Source: Daphnia carinata (taxonomy: Eukaryota; Arthropoda; Branchiopoda; Diplostraca; Daphniidae). From it: 64,000 nucleotides of DNA. The notes beneath the pieces are model-generated. The model was not told the DNA's origin and ran no database searches. It saw only the letters and a program-made list of their open reading frames with translations. How positions within the stretch are numbered: the stretch's first letter is position 1; each line of letters opens with the position of its first letter. The position numbers and the translations under genes are program-made. Positions 41,001-54,200 of the stretch are shown one piece after another. The DNA lies in NCBI RefSeq assembly GCF_022539665.2, contig NW_026712480.1:1-64000 (forward strand). Direction: 5' to 3'.

Positions 41001-44000
41001 TCGCATTTTTTTAAAAATTCCGCTACCGTCTGAGCGGCCACACCAAATGCGTGGACATCTCTCAGTTCACCAGGACTAGGATACGTTGGTAGGTCAGCAC
41101 TTATGGCCTGTAGGGACGTGAATGGTTGGACGCGGTAATGAAAGAGGGTGGTAAGTCCAGCGGGTCCTGACGAGGCTGGCTTCCAAGCCGCTATCAATTT
41201 CCAGTTGTCCAATTCGACACCAAGGGTCAATCGGCCAGGAAGACTGACAGTCGCAAGCGTAGCAACACCCGAAACAGGCAGAGCTTTGGTGAATTCCACA
41301 TTGACGCTCATACTCGCTGCTAATTTGACAACTACCCTGTGGGCGCCAACACAATTTTACTTACGTAATTCAGAAATCATTCAAACATTTCACGTACGTT
41401 GGCTTGACGTCTAGCTCCAAACCGAGATTCTTTGTAGAAGTAGGAGTCGACCATTTCTTTAGATCCGTTAAATCATCAGCACCGCCGCTGACAATTTGAA
41501 TGTCACCTGGCAAAGGAGGTGTGAATGAGTCGAACAGGCAAGAAAATGTGATCATTATGTTTGTGTGTTTTAACACATAATACCTTTAAATGAAGACAAC
41601 ACCTGTGTTTGAGTTCGTGTGCTAATCATGAAGCCGAGGGTGCTCGGCACCAGAACTTCAGCATGAGTCAATGGCATCCACCTTCGACGTGAAAATTCTC
41701 GCTTCACAGAGAGGCTATTTGACGTCCAAAGACCTATCGCCATTTCCCAAAATTGATTCGTACAATTTTTATCTACTAGTAAGAGACGCACGTGTAAGAA
41801 AACAAATTGATTAGTCACTTTGTAAAAGGTCGGTGATGCCGGCTTCATCGAAGGACGTGAAATGATGGACAGCCTTCATCAAGCTCAAATGCAAAAAGGC
41901 GTCTGCCGAACCGGCATCCTGTGCGGGGATGGGACTCTTGGCGTTGAGCTGCTTCTTCATGCGACGTAGGTCGGGATGCAGGTCAAACTCTCGAAAACGA
42001 CCGTTTCTTGACTGTGAAGTGTCTACATTCTCGGAGGAGGGGTTGAACTTGGCCAGGATTCTGTCCCAAGCACTTCTCCAATTCTCCCCATAAGCCTCGA
42101 GCTAAAGTATTTTTGCAATTAAAAAACGTGTCACGCTGTTTAATCAGTAGACGTTACCTCGAAAATGTCAAAGTGATACGGTCCGAGGGCCCAGCTGAGC
42201 CGGCCGTAAAGGCTTTTGGGAAAGATGGATTCTTCGGAATTGAACATTTCGCTATGAAACTCTGCGCCAGCGTTACTTTCCGCCGCCACATGAGACCGTT
42301 TCAAATTGTAGGAATATTTTAGACCTAATGGGACGCGTTTGGCTAACGGCAATACGATTTGCGCCTTCTCCGATCTGTTTAATCGGTAGAGGAAAGTATT
42401 AATCACGAGTTTTTAACAAGTGAAAAGGGTCTAAAAAAAAAAAAAGACTTACAACTCTTTTAAGTTCTCGACTGGTTCAATGTTGCTGGCCAGGCTGTGA
42501 AGAGTAGTATAGACAAAAGAGGCTACCTATAATCGCAAATGACGAGTTTTCTTTATCCAATAGAACTCTGATTTGTTAAATTCATCTAATCAAGCCTGTC
42601 ATTTTGCGCTTGATCATTAACGTGACGAACGAAGACGTGATTTATCTACTATTAAATTGTTAATAAACCTGTGCACTGTGTTCAAACCAAGTTGACACGG
42701 CAATCCTTTGCCAACGGTAAGCTGGAGGGTTGGCCAAGATGAGCAGCGTAAAAGCCGCCATGCGAACCTACGTAGAAATAAAAAGACAATTATCTCTTTC
42801 GTCATATTGCAGTTTTCCTTCGCTTGTTCGCTTGTTACGCACTTCGCTGCTCTCGGTTGGGTTCTGAAAAGTGGTGGACAGTAGTTGTATAGCCTTTTCA
42901 TTGGAATCGTGAGCGATCTTGTGCAGACTTATGACAGCCTTTGTCCTGATGAGTGGAGAATAGTCTCCCTGAAAGTGGATGACAAAAGATGAAGAAAATC
43001 AGACACCGCTCGGCTCCCATCTGTATTTATTTACTTTAGCCTTGATAATGGGGAGGACGACAGACAGGATGGAATCGTGGCCGATTTCTCCAAGGGCCGT
43101 GAGAGCAGCCATTTTGTCTTCGATGGAACCGGCACCGTTGATTTCTTTGTACAAAAGCGGTACCAGCCTGCTGGTGATGAACGGGTCGTTAGGTTGGCAA
43201 AATTCGCCATAGAGACCACTGGGGAAACGAGTGCGAGCTTCGCTCACATTGACGCAGGCCACGTGCGCCAATTGGCAGACTGACATCATTGCCGAATGGT
43301 AGATGGGTCGTTCAGAGCCCGAAAAAGTGCTTGTAGCTTTCAGCATGCTCTAATAGATGTATAATAAAATCACTATTTATATGATCACGTCCAGCCCAGC
43401 GATGAGAATCATTAATAAAAAATCGTAGTATTTTTACGAAAAGTTCATTCAGAAGTTCGGCGGTTGGCGTGCGGACGTACAGCGGTAAACTGGAAATGGC
43501 TTGAAGGCTCTCCGACTTGCTAAGACGGCGGTTCAAAATGGATTCCTTCAAAAACGTGACGGTAGGATTGCTGCCAGCAGCGATCATTGCATCCAACAAG
43601 ATGCTCCTGTTCAAATTCCATTAGACGATTCTAGTGTTTTTTAGCTGGAAGAGGCTCAATTACCTCTCGAGGTTGGTGCGATGGCCAACGTCGCCTACCA
43701 ACGTGCTGACTTTCTGATAATCCATGTGACGGATGTAATGAGAAATGGCGGAGATCGTATCGATCGCTGCTTCCTCTTGGCTTTCTTCTATCTGGTCTAC
43801 GGCCTTGGCCAGCAGTCGTTCTACCTCATCCAACATGTTCTCAACACCTTGGTGAAGTTGGTCGGCATCGCGCAGAGGAGGCATCCGCATTAACCCGTCC
43901 GAAAGCCAGTGATTACCACTGGCATTCGTACCTGGGAATGAATAGACAAGCGAGCCGATAGAAAGTCCAGTGTCCAATTCCTTGGGTGGCCACGCCGATG

Positions 44001-45633
44001 ACGACGAAGCGTGGCGGACGGCCTGAAGTATGAGCTTCATCAACGAAAGGGACCTCAGCTGTTCCGTGTCGTATGCGTATGGACTAGTCCGCACTTCGCC
44101 TTGATGCGTCATCTTCAGCAGCGTAAAGGATTCCAGGCTACCGCACCCAATGTAACGGGTGACGGATGAACGCTGCGTTTGATAATTTCATTTTACAACA
44201 CGATAAATCATTGCCTTGGACATAGCGTAATACGTAACTAGTTGTCAACAACTAACATAATACGCAATGCAATGTGCAACAGTAGACAAAAACTATAGTT
44301 TAGCCGCTAAAATATGCGCAGTAGGTTTAGGTATAGCATTCGAAAACACAAGTGAAAGGGCCCATTCATTAATTTTAAACGTAGAGTACGTTACTGACTT
44401 ACCGAACGAGCTGTTCCGCAAGCGGCAGCACCCGGTTTGCATTGCCATCCGGCAGGGGCGATGACCGTATAGACGGGCTTGCGTAGTCGGCACTTGCTGT
44501 AGTCCTTGGTCTTGACCACTTGGAAGAAAGTGCCTTCAACGCATAGCTTGGGCATGGGGTTGAGCTTACTGTCGGAGCGGATGAGTGCATCTGATAATGG
44601 AGCGATTTCGTAGAGCATTTCACACTCGCCAGTAACGCCACTCTACACATGGCGGCGTAATTTTGTGAATTTACAGTACACGTCACTTTCGGTAACTCCA
44701 TTCTGATGAACCTACCTCCAAGACTTTAAAGACGGTATTTACGTCTTCCGTTGAGTCTTCGGTCGGCAGGCCGAAATTGCGTGACGCTGATTCGACGCTT
44801 CGACTTCCAGAGACGTGCAGCTGCAGTTTCGACGCCACGGCTTTTTTCATATTAATGGACCAAAATGGTTCATCCTGACTTACCACCAACGCCTCGAACT
44901 GCATTGAATTTCAGTCGTTGTGTTACCAAGAACGATGCCTCATTAATTAAGTAGCGGACATTTATACAAGCACGCAATGATTACCAAGCCTTCACGGTGA
45001 CGGATGATGAACGGTTTCTCGAGGAAATGTTTGCCTTCGACGACGACCTGTGTGCCAATCAGGCTGGACTCGAGTTCGCTCCAACTTTCGCTGACATCTG
45101 TGTGGAAATTTCTCGCTGTCACGTCTGCCAGCTAATTGATTTCAAACTCCATTTAGAAGAAAAAGAGAGACACGGTGGAATAACTTGACACGTTGCCCGA
45201 TGACTCTAACTTACCTTGACGATGATGGAGCCAGCATCACGGCACTGCACCATCAGCTGAGAGTCGTACTTGACACCGGCCGCCTGTGAGCCAAGTTCGG
45301 GGATGTCGTTGACCGAGAGAGCGTGCAGTCGGTAGACATATTCACTGCCTGCCGCCCACGGTGCTTTTCATTGGCAAAGACAAGTACAAATGTGATGCCG
45401 TTTGTCATATCGAAAAAAAAATAAAATAAAATAAAAAATGTATCGGAACTTACTGTATCGAGCAGACGACACCGAAGCTGTTGGCGGAATGGCAGGTGGT
45501 GGTGACGAAATATGAAAAACATGATGAGAATATCCGTCACGAATTGCAAAGCGCTGACACGAAACACTAGGAAAAACTTACCGAGACACAAGACCAGTCC
45601 CAAAAGGGCGGCCAAACGAGTTTTCATGCCCAT
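38059..45633 (-). CDS. Vtg: vitellogenin-like large lipid transfer protein
   Basis: I traced 28 exons with GT-AG borders and consistent phase, giving about 1750 residues, typical vitellogenin length. Exon 1 (45582-45633) begins MGMKTRLAAL with a signal peptide. Exons 3-11 (45363 to 42669) form the N-terminal lipid-binding domain (LPD_N), including NTVFKVLE and ALGEIGHDSIL. Exons 12-17 match the DUF1943-type sheet region. A von Willebrand D domain spans exons 24-27 (about residues 1480-1640, ICRLERNSITTFD to GLCGN). The tail is Pro/Ser-rich, then Cys-rich. Secreted; expected to carry lipid to eggs or haemolymph. No frame breaks. The exon 22/23 border (39783/39671) is the least certain. The AATAAA signal overlaps the stop codon. 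A clotting-protein paralogue is the main alternative. Confidence 0.9.
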
Positions 45634-45668
45634 CCTAGTGAAACTTGAATCCAGTAGTTCATCGACGT

Positions 45669-45677
45669 ATTTATAGA
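45669..45677 (-). promoter_or_regulatory. TATA box of the vitellogenin-like gene
   Basis: CTATAAATA on - lies 36 nt upstream of the ATG at 45633, so the 5' UTR would be very short. Confidence 0.55.
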
Positions 45678-45699
45678 CTAGCGAGCGCACGCGAGCACT

Positions 45700-46543
45700 G
45701 GCAAATACGACTGTCGGATGGGCTAGAATGTGTGGCGAGTGAATGTCTCATCATTATCGATTGATTATTGCGAGGGGGGGAGGCCAGTAGACAGTCCACT
45801 CACGGCGCCGCAGGGGCAGCTTGTGCGGTAACAGCGAAAAGTAACACCATTTTTCCGTTTGACCTGAGGGAGCCTTGGACTTTAGGGCAAGACGATTTCA
45901 CGCAGCCAATTCAGCAATCGACGGCAGGACAGACTTTTATCTGCTCATGATTCAGCTTCTTGCAATTTTCCCTGACACGGTCGTGTATTTTGCGCCATAA
46001 TAATCATGACTGCGACTTCAGCTATTGAAACAATAATCAGCAAAATTGGTCGGTCACGACCAAACGATTCGGCTGGTTTTATTCAGTTTTTATTTGAAAG
46101 CAAGTCTTAAAGACAGAAAGATGACAAGTTCAATGATCGACTCCAGTCAGTCAGCAAAATAACGCGTGCAATTTGTCCCTTCGCGAGAAAAACAAAAACC
46201 AAAAAAAGGACAAAAAAAGAACAAAAAAACAAAAAGAAACTAAAAGCGAAAAAAAAAAAAATAATCCCATTTCACGAAAGGGGTACAATATCTAAGGGAA
46301 CTTTGGCACTGGAACGACATAACACAAAGTACTGCGACTTTTTTTTTTTTTTCAAATTTGGATGATGTGTTAGAAAGATAAATGAGGGAAAAGCGCGCTA
46401 ACTAGAAACGAAAGCCAGATAGTGAAAAAGCAAAATAGACGTCATTTGATGTACCAAAGAATTTGTCGAAATTTCCCCACGAATAATATATAAATATCTA
46501 TGTAAAGCTGATTATGGTCCACGTTTTCCGAACGATCCGGCAT
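45700..46543. other. intergenic between vitellogenin-like and TIP-1-like genes
   Basis: Upstream region of the vitellogenin-like gene and 3' flank of the next gene. Long A runs near 46200-46260. No gene seen. Confidence 0.5.
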
Positions 46544-47385
46544 TCAAGAATGTGTTACGCCTTTACGCGCAACTAGCATGTTCAAGACAGGATATTTCTT
46601 GATGTAGTCGACAGCCTTTTTGTGGGTGCACATGGTCAAATCGTAACCGTTACACTTTAAACAGATAAGAAAGAATAATAATAATAGTGATAACGTAAAA
46701 TGAAATCAGGTCAAAAAAGAGCCAAACTGAAAAAAAAAAACAGGATAAAGCTAGACCAACTGGAAATGTAGCTGATAAAAAACTATTTTCCATCTAGCAT
46801 TTTTTTTTCATTTAAAAACAAGGTTATTCAGGTACAAATCAAATTTTCGAAAGGCTTATAAAAACTTGAAACAGTAAGGAGCATGATTAACTTTCATACT
46901 AGATCCACAGAGGTAAATACCTGCAATATTTTGTCGTTCACCCGGAGGCCAGCTTTTGCAGCTATAGTTGTAAACAAACATTAGCACTAGTTGTTGAAAA
47001 GAATTTAAAAATGTGTTGGTACCTGGACTATTTTCTTGCACTTCAGTTACATAGATTCCCTAATTGAAATGTAAAAATAAAATCCAGAAACAATGAAGGC
47101 CTCTAATTAGAGGGACTGCTAGAATGAGACACTCACATTATCCGAATAGCTCTGAGGGCTCTTTCTGAAATCCTGGTCAATCCCTCCTCCTATTTTGAAG
47201 CCACACCTATGCACTTCTCTCCCTTCATGGTCCAAGACAGTTTCCTTATGTAGGGTGATGGGAATCTAAATAAATAACAGTGCTCATATTTTTAGCTTTT
47301 ATTTATAGGTGGCTACTTGTTTGGGCTAATCAAATGTGACAATGACGCATCAAGTAGGAAGATGGCTTACACTGAGGCACTCCAT
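46544..47385 (-). CDS. Tax1bp3: TIP-1/TAX1BP3-like single-PDZ protein
   Basis: Five exons with consistent phase: 47371-47385, 47137-47265, 47023-47059, 46921-46961, 46544-46654, giving about 110 residues. The first coding exon is only 15 nt. Motifs follow vertebrate TIP-1 in order: FKIGGGIDQD (carboxylate-binding region), GIYVTEVQENSP, AGLRVNDKILQ, then NGYDLTMCTHKKA. The product is almost only one PDZ domain, which in the family binds C-terminal motifs of Rho effectors, beta-catenin and channels and acts as a scaffold antagonist. Terminal exons lack other domains. No frame breaks. Confidence 0.9.
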
Positions 47386-48226
47386 TGCCGTCCCCGCTTG
47401 ATGAAAAAAAGTAGACATTTGATTACAAATTCCTAGTTGAACTTTTTTCTGAGAGGACAGTGTAAATGTCCCAATAACAATTCAGTATTTTTCCCGTTGA
47501 AGTCAGTCGAATGAGCTGTCAAACGATAAAATAGCCAATCATAGGCGATGTTGCCAAATCTCGCAGAAGTTCAAGGTTTGTTGTCATCGTTTATTTTTAG
47601 CCTACATTTCTAAATGCACATCTACATAAAATCTTTCCGATAATAAGCTGTTTGTGACACGTGAGTCGCGACTGGATCTCAAGCCGCGACACAAATGGAT
47701 TTCAACCTTGACCTGCACGAAATATCCGATTTGGCGTCTATCGTTCATGCAGATTGTCGAAATTCAACTCGCTACAATACAAGAAAAATATGCAAATGCT
47801 ATTTGAGGAAACTCTTCAGTCGTTGATTTCGTCTAGATGTTCAAACAACTGCCGAGAATATATAGAAATGGAAGACTACACTCAGACATTGTGATATGTC
47901 AAACACACAAGGACAGGAACTTACATTCTTCCTTAATAATACTCGATGGGGCATAATAATTAGACACAGCACTACATACGTTGGAGCCTAAACAGGACGC
48001 AAAGTCCGATATGGAACGTCAAGGAATATTTTGATATGAGTATAGTCATTTTGAAAAATAATGCTAATAACCTAAAGGTAAACATAAAGACCTAAACAAC
48101 GCAGGGGATTTCTTCTTTGGATAGACGTCGGGGAGGGGGGGGGGGCTAGGAAATACGGCAGATCCTGTCCTTTGTTAAACACCACGACAAGGTGTGTACC
48201 GACTCATCCCGGCCTGCTTACAAGTT
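47386..48226. other. intergenic / probable DOCK 3' UTR
   Basis: Contains the upstream region of the TIP-1-like gene and presumably the 3' UTR of the DOCK gene; G-run near 48130. No coding sequence recognised. Confidence 0.45.
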
Positions 48227-51200
48227 TTAGGCTGTTTCTACAGAATAGAGTGATTCATCAGGAGGTGGAAGGACTGGGAGAGGGGGCGGGGTTGATGCGG
48301 GAGGACTAGGGCTTTTGTTATTGCCATTGGACATCATCTGGCAGCCGGAAGCAGCCAATAAACTACAAACTTCGTCAACTAGGCTTCCGCTGCCGCTTCC
48401 AAGATCCAGTGGATTTGAAAAAGACGAGCTGTTGTTTATCGCTGGACGACCGTGAGGCGGTACCGGAGGAGGGCCCGTCACGGGAGGAGGCCTAACGTTC
48501 CCGGTGTCGGTGACATCGGAGGCGCGGTGTACCCCGATTTAGGCGGCAGAGGCGGGGCGGGAGGTGGCCGATGATGCCGCATCGTACCGCATTCCAACGC
48601 TTCCGGGGACATAACAAGCGACGACGGGATGATGGCTGGCTGACCTTTGTTTGGCACTCGCTTCGGGTGGATGGGAGGCGGAGACGCACAATCGCCGCCA
48701 ACAAACGACTCGTCGAACGACGACTTCGACGATCGGGGAGGCAGCGGCGGGGCGATCTGACGGGGCGGAGTTCGGCTCAACGTCGCATCGACGGTGTCGT
48801 GCACGTTCGGCGAAGAATGCGTGTGGCGCGATTGCTGAGTGAGGCTGGTCGGAGTGAAGTTTGCTGCTCAACGGAGTCCTAGTTATCGTCGGCGTCGTGA
48901 CCGGGTTATTCGAGCCCAACGAATCGCGATCCGTACCGAAACCGGAATCGCGCAGAAGCTGGACTGAAGAAAATGTACTCATTGGCCCAGCGCGGAGATT
49001 TGGCCCGGCTCAAAGTTGCAGCGCTGCCTCCGGCTGACCTCGGTGTCGTCGAATTCGTTGAATGAACGGGTTGAATTGGCACAGAGCCGGCCGTATTGGC
49101 CGCTTGTAGTTTCTCCAGGATTTCCGACGGCTTGCAGTACAGATCTTCCTCGTCCTCTGCCCACTTCGCCGACGGTCAGGTGGCCGTACAAACTGCTGCT
49201 GGAACTCGATGAACGATTGCTGGGCGGGCCGCCGGCCATCAAAGATCGCTGCGCTTTCACGCGGTCGAAGCCGTCGGTAGCGACGTATTGAGCAACGCGT
49301 TGCTGTTGTTCAACTTGGCCGGGCTGTACTCGATCCCGGCGTCGCTGTCGGCACGTCGGTGATGATGGCCCAAAGGCGTCGTCGTTTGACTATTGGCGTA
49401 ACGGGCTGCGCCCGTGTCCGGGAAGGAATCCCACTCTTTCAAACGCTGTTTCATTTGAGCTAAACAATCGACCAGCCTCTTGTGCAGTGGCTGCACTTCC
49501 GGCGGTGCCAGTTTGCCGTGCAAAGTGAGACCCGCTTCGAGGATGCGCACCTGTTCGACGATGCACTGGCGCAACTGCAGGACGTGTTCCAGGTGGGTCG
49601 GATGGCTGACTAGAAATCCCGGAATTGAAAAAGCCTCTTGGTATTTGGCGATCCCGCCCATCACGCAGGCGTCGATCACGCCTTGAAGCCGCATGCTGAA
49701 CGGGTTGATGTTGCGGCGGGGCTCAGCCGCGTGCAACGAGGCCAACTGTTGCAGTTCACATTCACCGACAAGACCGTCTGCACGCGTACTGAACCGGGCG
49801 ATTTCTTCGACGTGACGATCGACCACCTGAAACCATCGCAAAATTCCGGTAACCTAAAACAAACAATTTAAAAAAAAAAAAAAATTTAATGAAACAAGGA
49901 GTTTGAAATGAAGTTGTGAACAAATCAAACCAAAATTAAAATGGACTTACGGATGCTCGCTAACGAGCCAAGTGCGTTCAATCCAAAGGCTCTTGAACTC
50001 GTTGTCTCGATCGACCGGTCCTTTATGGACGGGCCTGTCCAATTGAAAACGACGGACGTCGTTGACGCGGTAATAGCTGCGTATCTTCTCGTGAAAGCCG
50101 ACGAGTCCGGCGTCGAAGACGGGGTGATCCTCGGCCACGGGTTTCACGTTGCAGATCTGGATGTGCTGGCCCTCCGACGTCCGGATGGCGTCACCCGGTG
50201 GCGTGTTCTTCGTCAAAATGTGGGCAGTGGGGAACTCGGTCTGGAGCCTCTGCGTGAACGCGCCGATCCGCTCGTACTCCCAACCGCGGTAGATGAACAG
50301 CCGATTGCGCAAGAAGAGCGGAAAACCTTGGCCGTAGAAGCCGACGCGAGTATTCGGGTTCGGGCCGCAACTGGGTCAGGATATGGTCGTAGAATGCAGC
50401 TTGCATGCGCAGTACATGAGACAGTTTGCCATAGTCGTATAGGCGCGTCTCGTAAAAATCGGCCAGCTCTTTGCACAACGGAATGCCCTTTTCCCAGCAC
50501 TTGCCACGGTCAAAGTACGCGATGCTCTTCATGTACAATTGCCTGGAACGAAACGATCAAAAAAAAAAAAAAAAAAGGAATAAATTAATGTCCTTTGGTT
50601 GGGGTGGGGAAGGGAGGGATCCAATTGAAAAAGGTTTTTTACTCTTTGCGTTGCCATTCCATTTGCGATGAGTGATGACCGTCGGCCAGCATCGTTTGAC
50701 TGGACCAGCCCATTTGGCCGGCGTGCAACTGGAGTGTGAGGGCCGCTTCGGTGTAATTGTCGGCGGACAAGTGAGTCGTGCAACTTGTGAGATGTAGCGC
50801 AGGTACATGTCACGCCGATCAACCTCGTCTTTGTAGAAATTCTAAATAATAGAAAAATGGCAACAGTGAGCGACAAACAAGAGAATCGTTTTTGTTATGA
50901 CTGATCATCTTGCCAATAGATTAAAGGTGCAGCTCATTCGCTTGTGTCGATTCTCTTGTCCTTGCATGACGTTGCGATAGTCCAGCAGTCGTTCCAGAAG
51001 CCGCGTAATGGAACCGATGAACGCCTTGCCGTGTTTCTGCCACGTCACGTCGCACGATTTCACCTTTTTCCAGCAGTCTGATTTTGGTCAAATCAATTCA
51101 AAAATTATACGACGTGAACGTCAGTGCCATTGGGGTTGTGTACGCAAAACTGTTTGAATTGCCCATACTTACATCGAGCTCAACATTTCCCTTTGATTTG

Positions 51201-54200
51201 TAAAGAAGCATTAAAGAAAAAAGATAGAAAAAGTTCAAATCACATGGAAACGGCTAATTGGGAATCGGCCAGCCCAGCGAAAAAGAAAATATATTTAAAA
51301 AAAAAAGATACTTACATGGTATTGAAAAGTTCCTTATAATTATCATCGCCCTTATTCTCTCCACCAGGACGTCCAGTTTATCAATCAACTCCGATTCCAC
51401 CTTTTTTCCACATTAGAAATGAATTTTAAACACACACACAAAATCAGATGGCATTTATCATTGCGACAATCACCTGTTTGAAATTGCCGCGGTGTCGATG
51501 CTCGCAGTTTGAGCATGTCGAAGAAAATGGGCAACGTAGCCCGACGTAAAGTCGGTTCGGGTACCAGGGTAACTTGTGAAAGGGACCCACCATCGACGGT
51601 ATAAAATGGATCTTGTAATCACCGATGGCATTCCACATGGTCTACATGGGGGGGGGGGGGGTGGCGAAGCAAAACAAAAACATTAACACACTTTCGAACC
51701 TTACAAGATTGAGAAGACGTGTGTTTCCTACAAGGATTTGGAAACCCATTTGAACTCGCATATCACCGCCCAGCTCGGACCATTTTCAACCGTTGTCAGC
51801 TGTGCGTTTCTCCAGCTGCAAGTTGGGCTGCGTCAAGAACGAGACGGCCAGGTCGAAATAATTGCTCCACAACTGCACGAAATTGAACCTCCCATTTAAA
51901 ACGCATTCAAACGAAAAATTATAGCATTCAAAAAAAATTCGCGTGATGTTTACCTGACTATCAAACCATCCAGAGTCGAGAAAGTAGGCTACAAGCGGTT
52001 GCGTCATATGGTCCAAGGCTGAAAGCATGACCCGGTTGACAACGCCATGCATGGTCGACCATTCCAGTGGGGAAGACGTGCTCTCCCCGACGGGCCAGCG
52101 TCCGCAGCACGGCGAACAGTTGCAACAGAAAATCCTTGAGTGGCTTGCGCTCCGATAATTCAGACCACAGCCGATCGTAATGTCCCTGATCAAGCAGTTC
52201 TAACACGCTGAGCAAGCACGCGACCAGTGGACCCTGGCAAAATGATTCAAAGTTTAAAAATAAACCACCGTGAGGAAAAAAAAGAAAGCCAATTTTTCCG
52301 AATCGTTTAAAGAAAACCATTACCACGTTGGAATCCGTTTTCTGAGCTAATTGCACGGCGGATGAGAACGCCCAGCGTGGCCAACGCGATCGTTTCCACA
52401 TCGCGGTACCAGACGTTGTCCTCTGTCGTGTCGTCGGCCATGCTCATGTTGCGATAGAAATTCATCATGTGGCCCAGCGTTTCCGTGCAAAAACGACGTG
52501 ACCAACGGCTGCGATAAATGAAGCCGCAGCTGGCGGCAGACAGTGGGCAGCAAAATGGCACGAGCGGCCGATGATTCCGTGAACAGCGGCCCTCTGACGG
52601 TGGTGAGTACGAGCTCCATTCTGGCCGTGGCTATCAACGGATGCGGTTCTTTCGGCAGGCTGTCGATCATGAAGATAATAATTTGGCTGCCTCCGCTTGA
52701 CTCAGAATTCGGCTCAGCTGTTCCACCACCGTGTAAATATTGCGCAGCAAGACGACCTTTTTTTTTTTAAATCAAAATTTTAAATGTTATCGAAATGATT
52801 TCAAAGTGAAAGGCGAAATGGCGCGCGTACTTGGGTGTTGACAAGCGCATCGTTGTAGAGCGAAGCGACTGTTGAAAGTGGCAAAGAGGGACTGGAGAAA
52901 TTGGCGGAAATCGTCTCCTTCGTGGTTTTCCAAGATGGCCCTGGCGTAGAGCCGCCGTGATTGGATAACCAGTTTGAAGAGAATTTCAAAAGCTCGGAAA
53001 CACTGTTGGATAGGTTCGTGCTTGCAATCACTGCTCGTATGAACACGATCTGTACACTGCTGGACGCAGCTCAGCAAACCTTGAGCATTTAAAAAATTAC
53101 ATCATTGAATTAGCCAATCGGTTGGCTTTTTCATTCAGAATATGAATCTACTTGTAAGCCAAAGCAGCCGAAAAATGATCGGTTATGTAGGCGTCCACGA
53201 CCGACTTGAAATGCTGGAATTTACTATCGTCCAGCAAACTCAAAATATTCACCTAAAAATAAAAAAAATAAATTTAAAGAGTTGCAATGTTTAAAATGGA
53301 TAAGAAAAACATCGGCGTTTAGATTACCAAAACTTCAAAGACCAATCCGGAATGGGGCGTTGCGTTTCCTTCAGAATCGGAGAACATGACGAAAAGCGAA
53401 TCCAGCACGTCTTGGAGGAACTTGACTCAGCTCCTCTTTCAAACGCATGACCAGGTTCAGTGTATCGGTAATGCGTTCCGGGTGAGATTTCCATTTGAGC
53501 AACGAAAGCAAATTGGCTGCAAAAAAAAAAAAAAAGAAAAAATTATAAAACGCGTCAAAGATCATTAAGTCGGGCCGTCCTTCGTTATACGCCCAAAAAT
53601 GGATTTCATACCGTTCTGAGTGAGTTTCGTGGAACAAAGGTAGAAAGCCACCGTGACTGACTCACGGCTGTTGCGCTGAAACGACGCACAGGATGGAGAC
53701 GATGAGGCGATGGACGCAGTGGCCTGAACGGCCGCCGATTGGACCTGCTTCGTCGAGTAGGGCAACTGCAGATAGGAGACGGACGGATCTTTCAAGCGGG
53801 CACAGTCCTCCACTTTATAAACCAACAGTTGATGCTGTCCGTCCGGTAAGACGGTTCCATCGCGGTCCATCAGCGGGATGAACGAGAAGCCGATTAGCCT
53901 TTTCTCCGTTTTTTTATCTTTGGCTGAAAACGGGAAAATAATCAATGAACATCGATTCAAAATGGAGGACAACAATGACTCACTGCTGCAATGCCGATAT
54001 TCAAGGCGTAAATGGGCACCGTAATACTTTTCGATGGGCAATGACACTTTGATCATTTCGTACCAAACCGGTCCGTTCATGTGGTAGAGAACCACTGATT
54101 GGTGTTGCGTTACTCCTTCCGCGTTCGACGCTCCGTACAAGCAGTTCTACGAGAAAAACAAAAACAAAACAAAAAACAATGGACAATATTCAAATGGATG

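Noticed and set aside
48571-49291. Plus-strand Arg-rich frames opposite the DOCK 3' exons
   Set aside because: Antisense of Pro/Ser-rich GC-rich coding sequence; no start context or domain.
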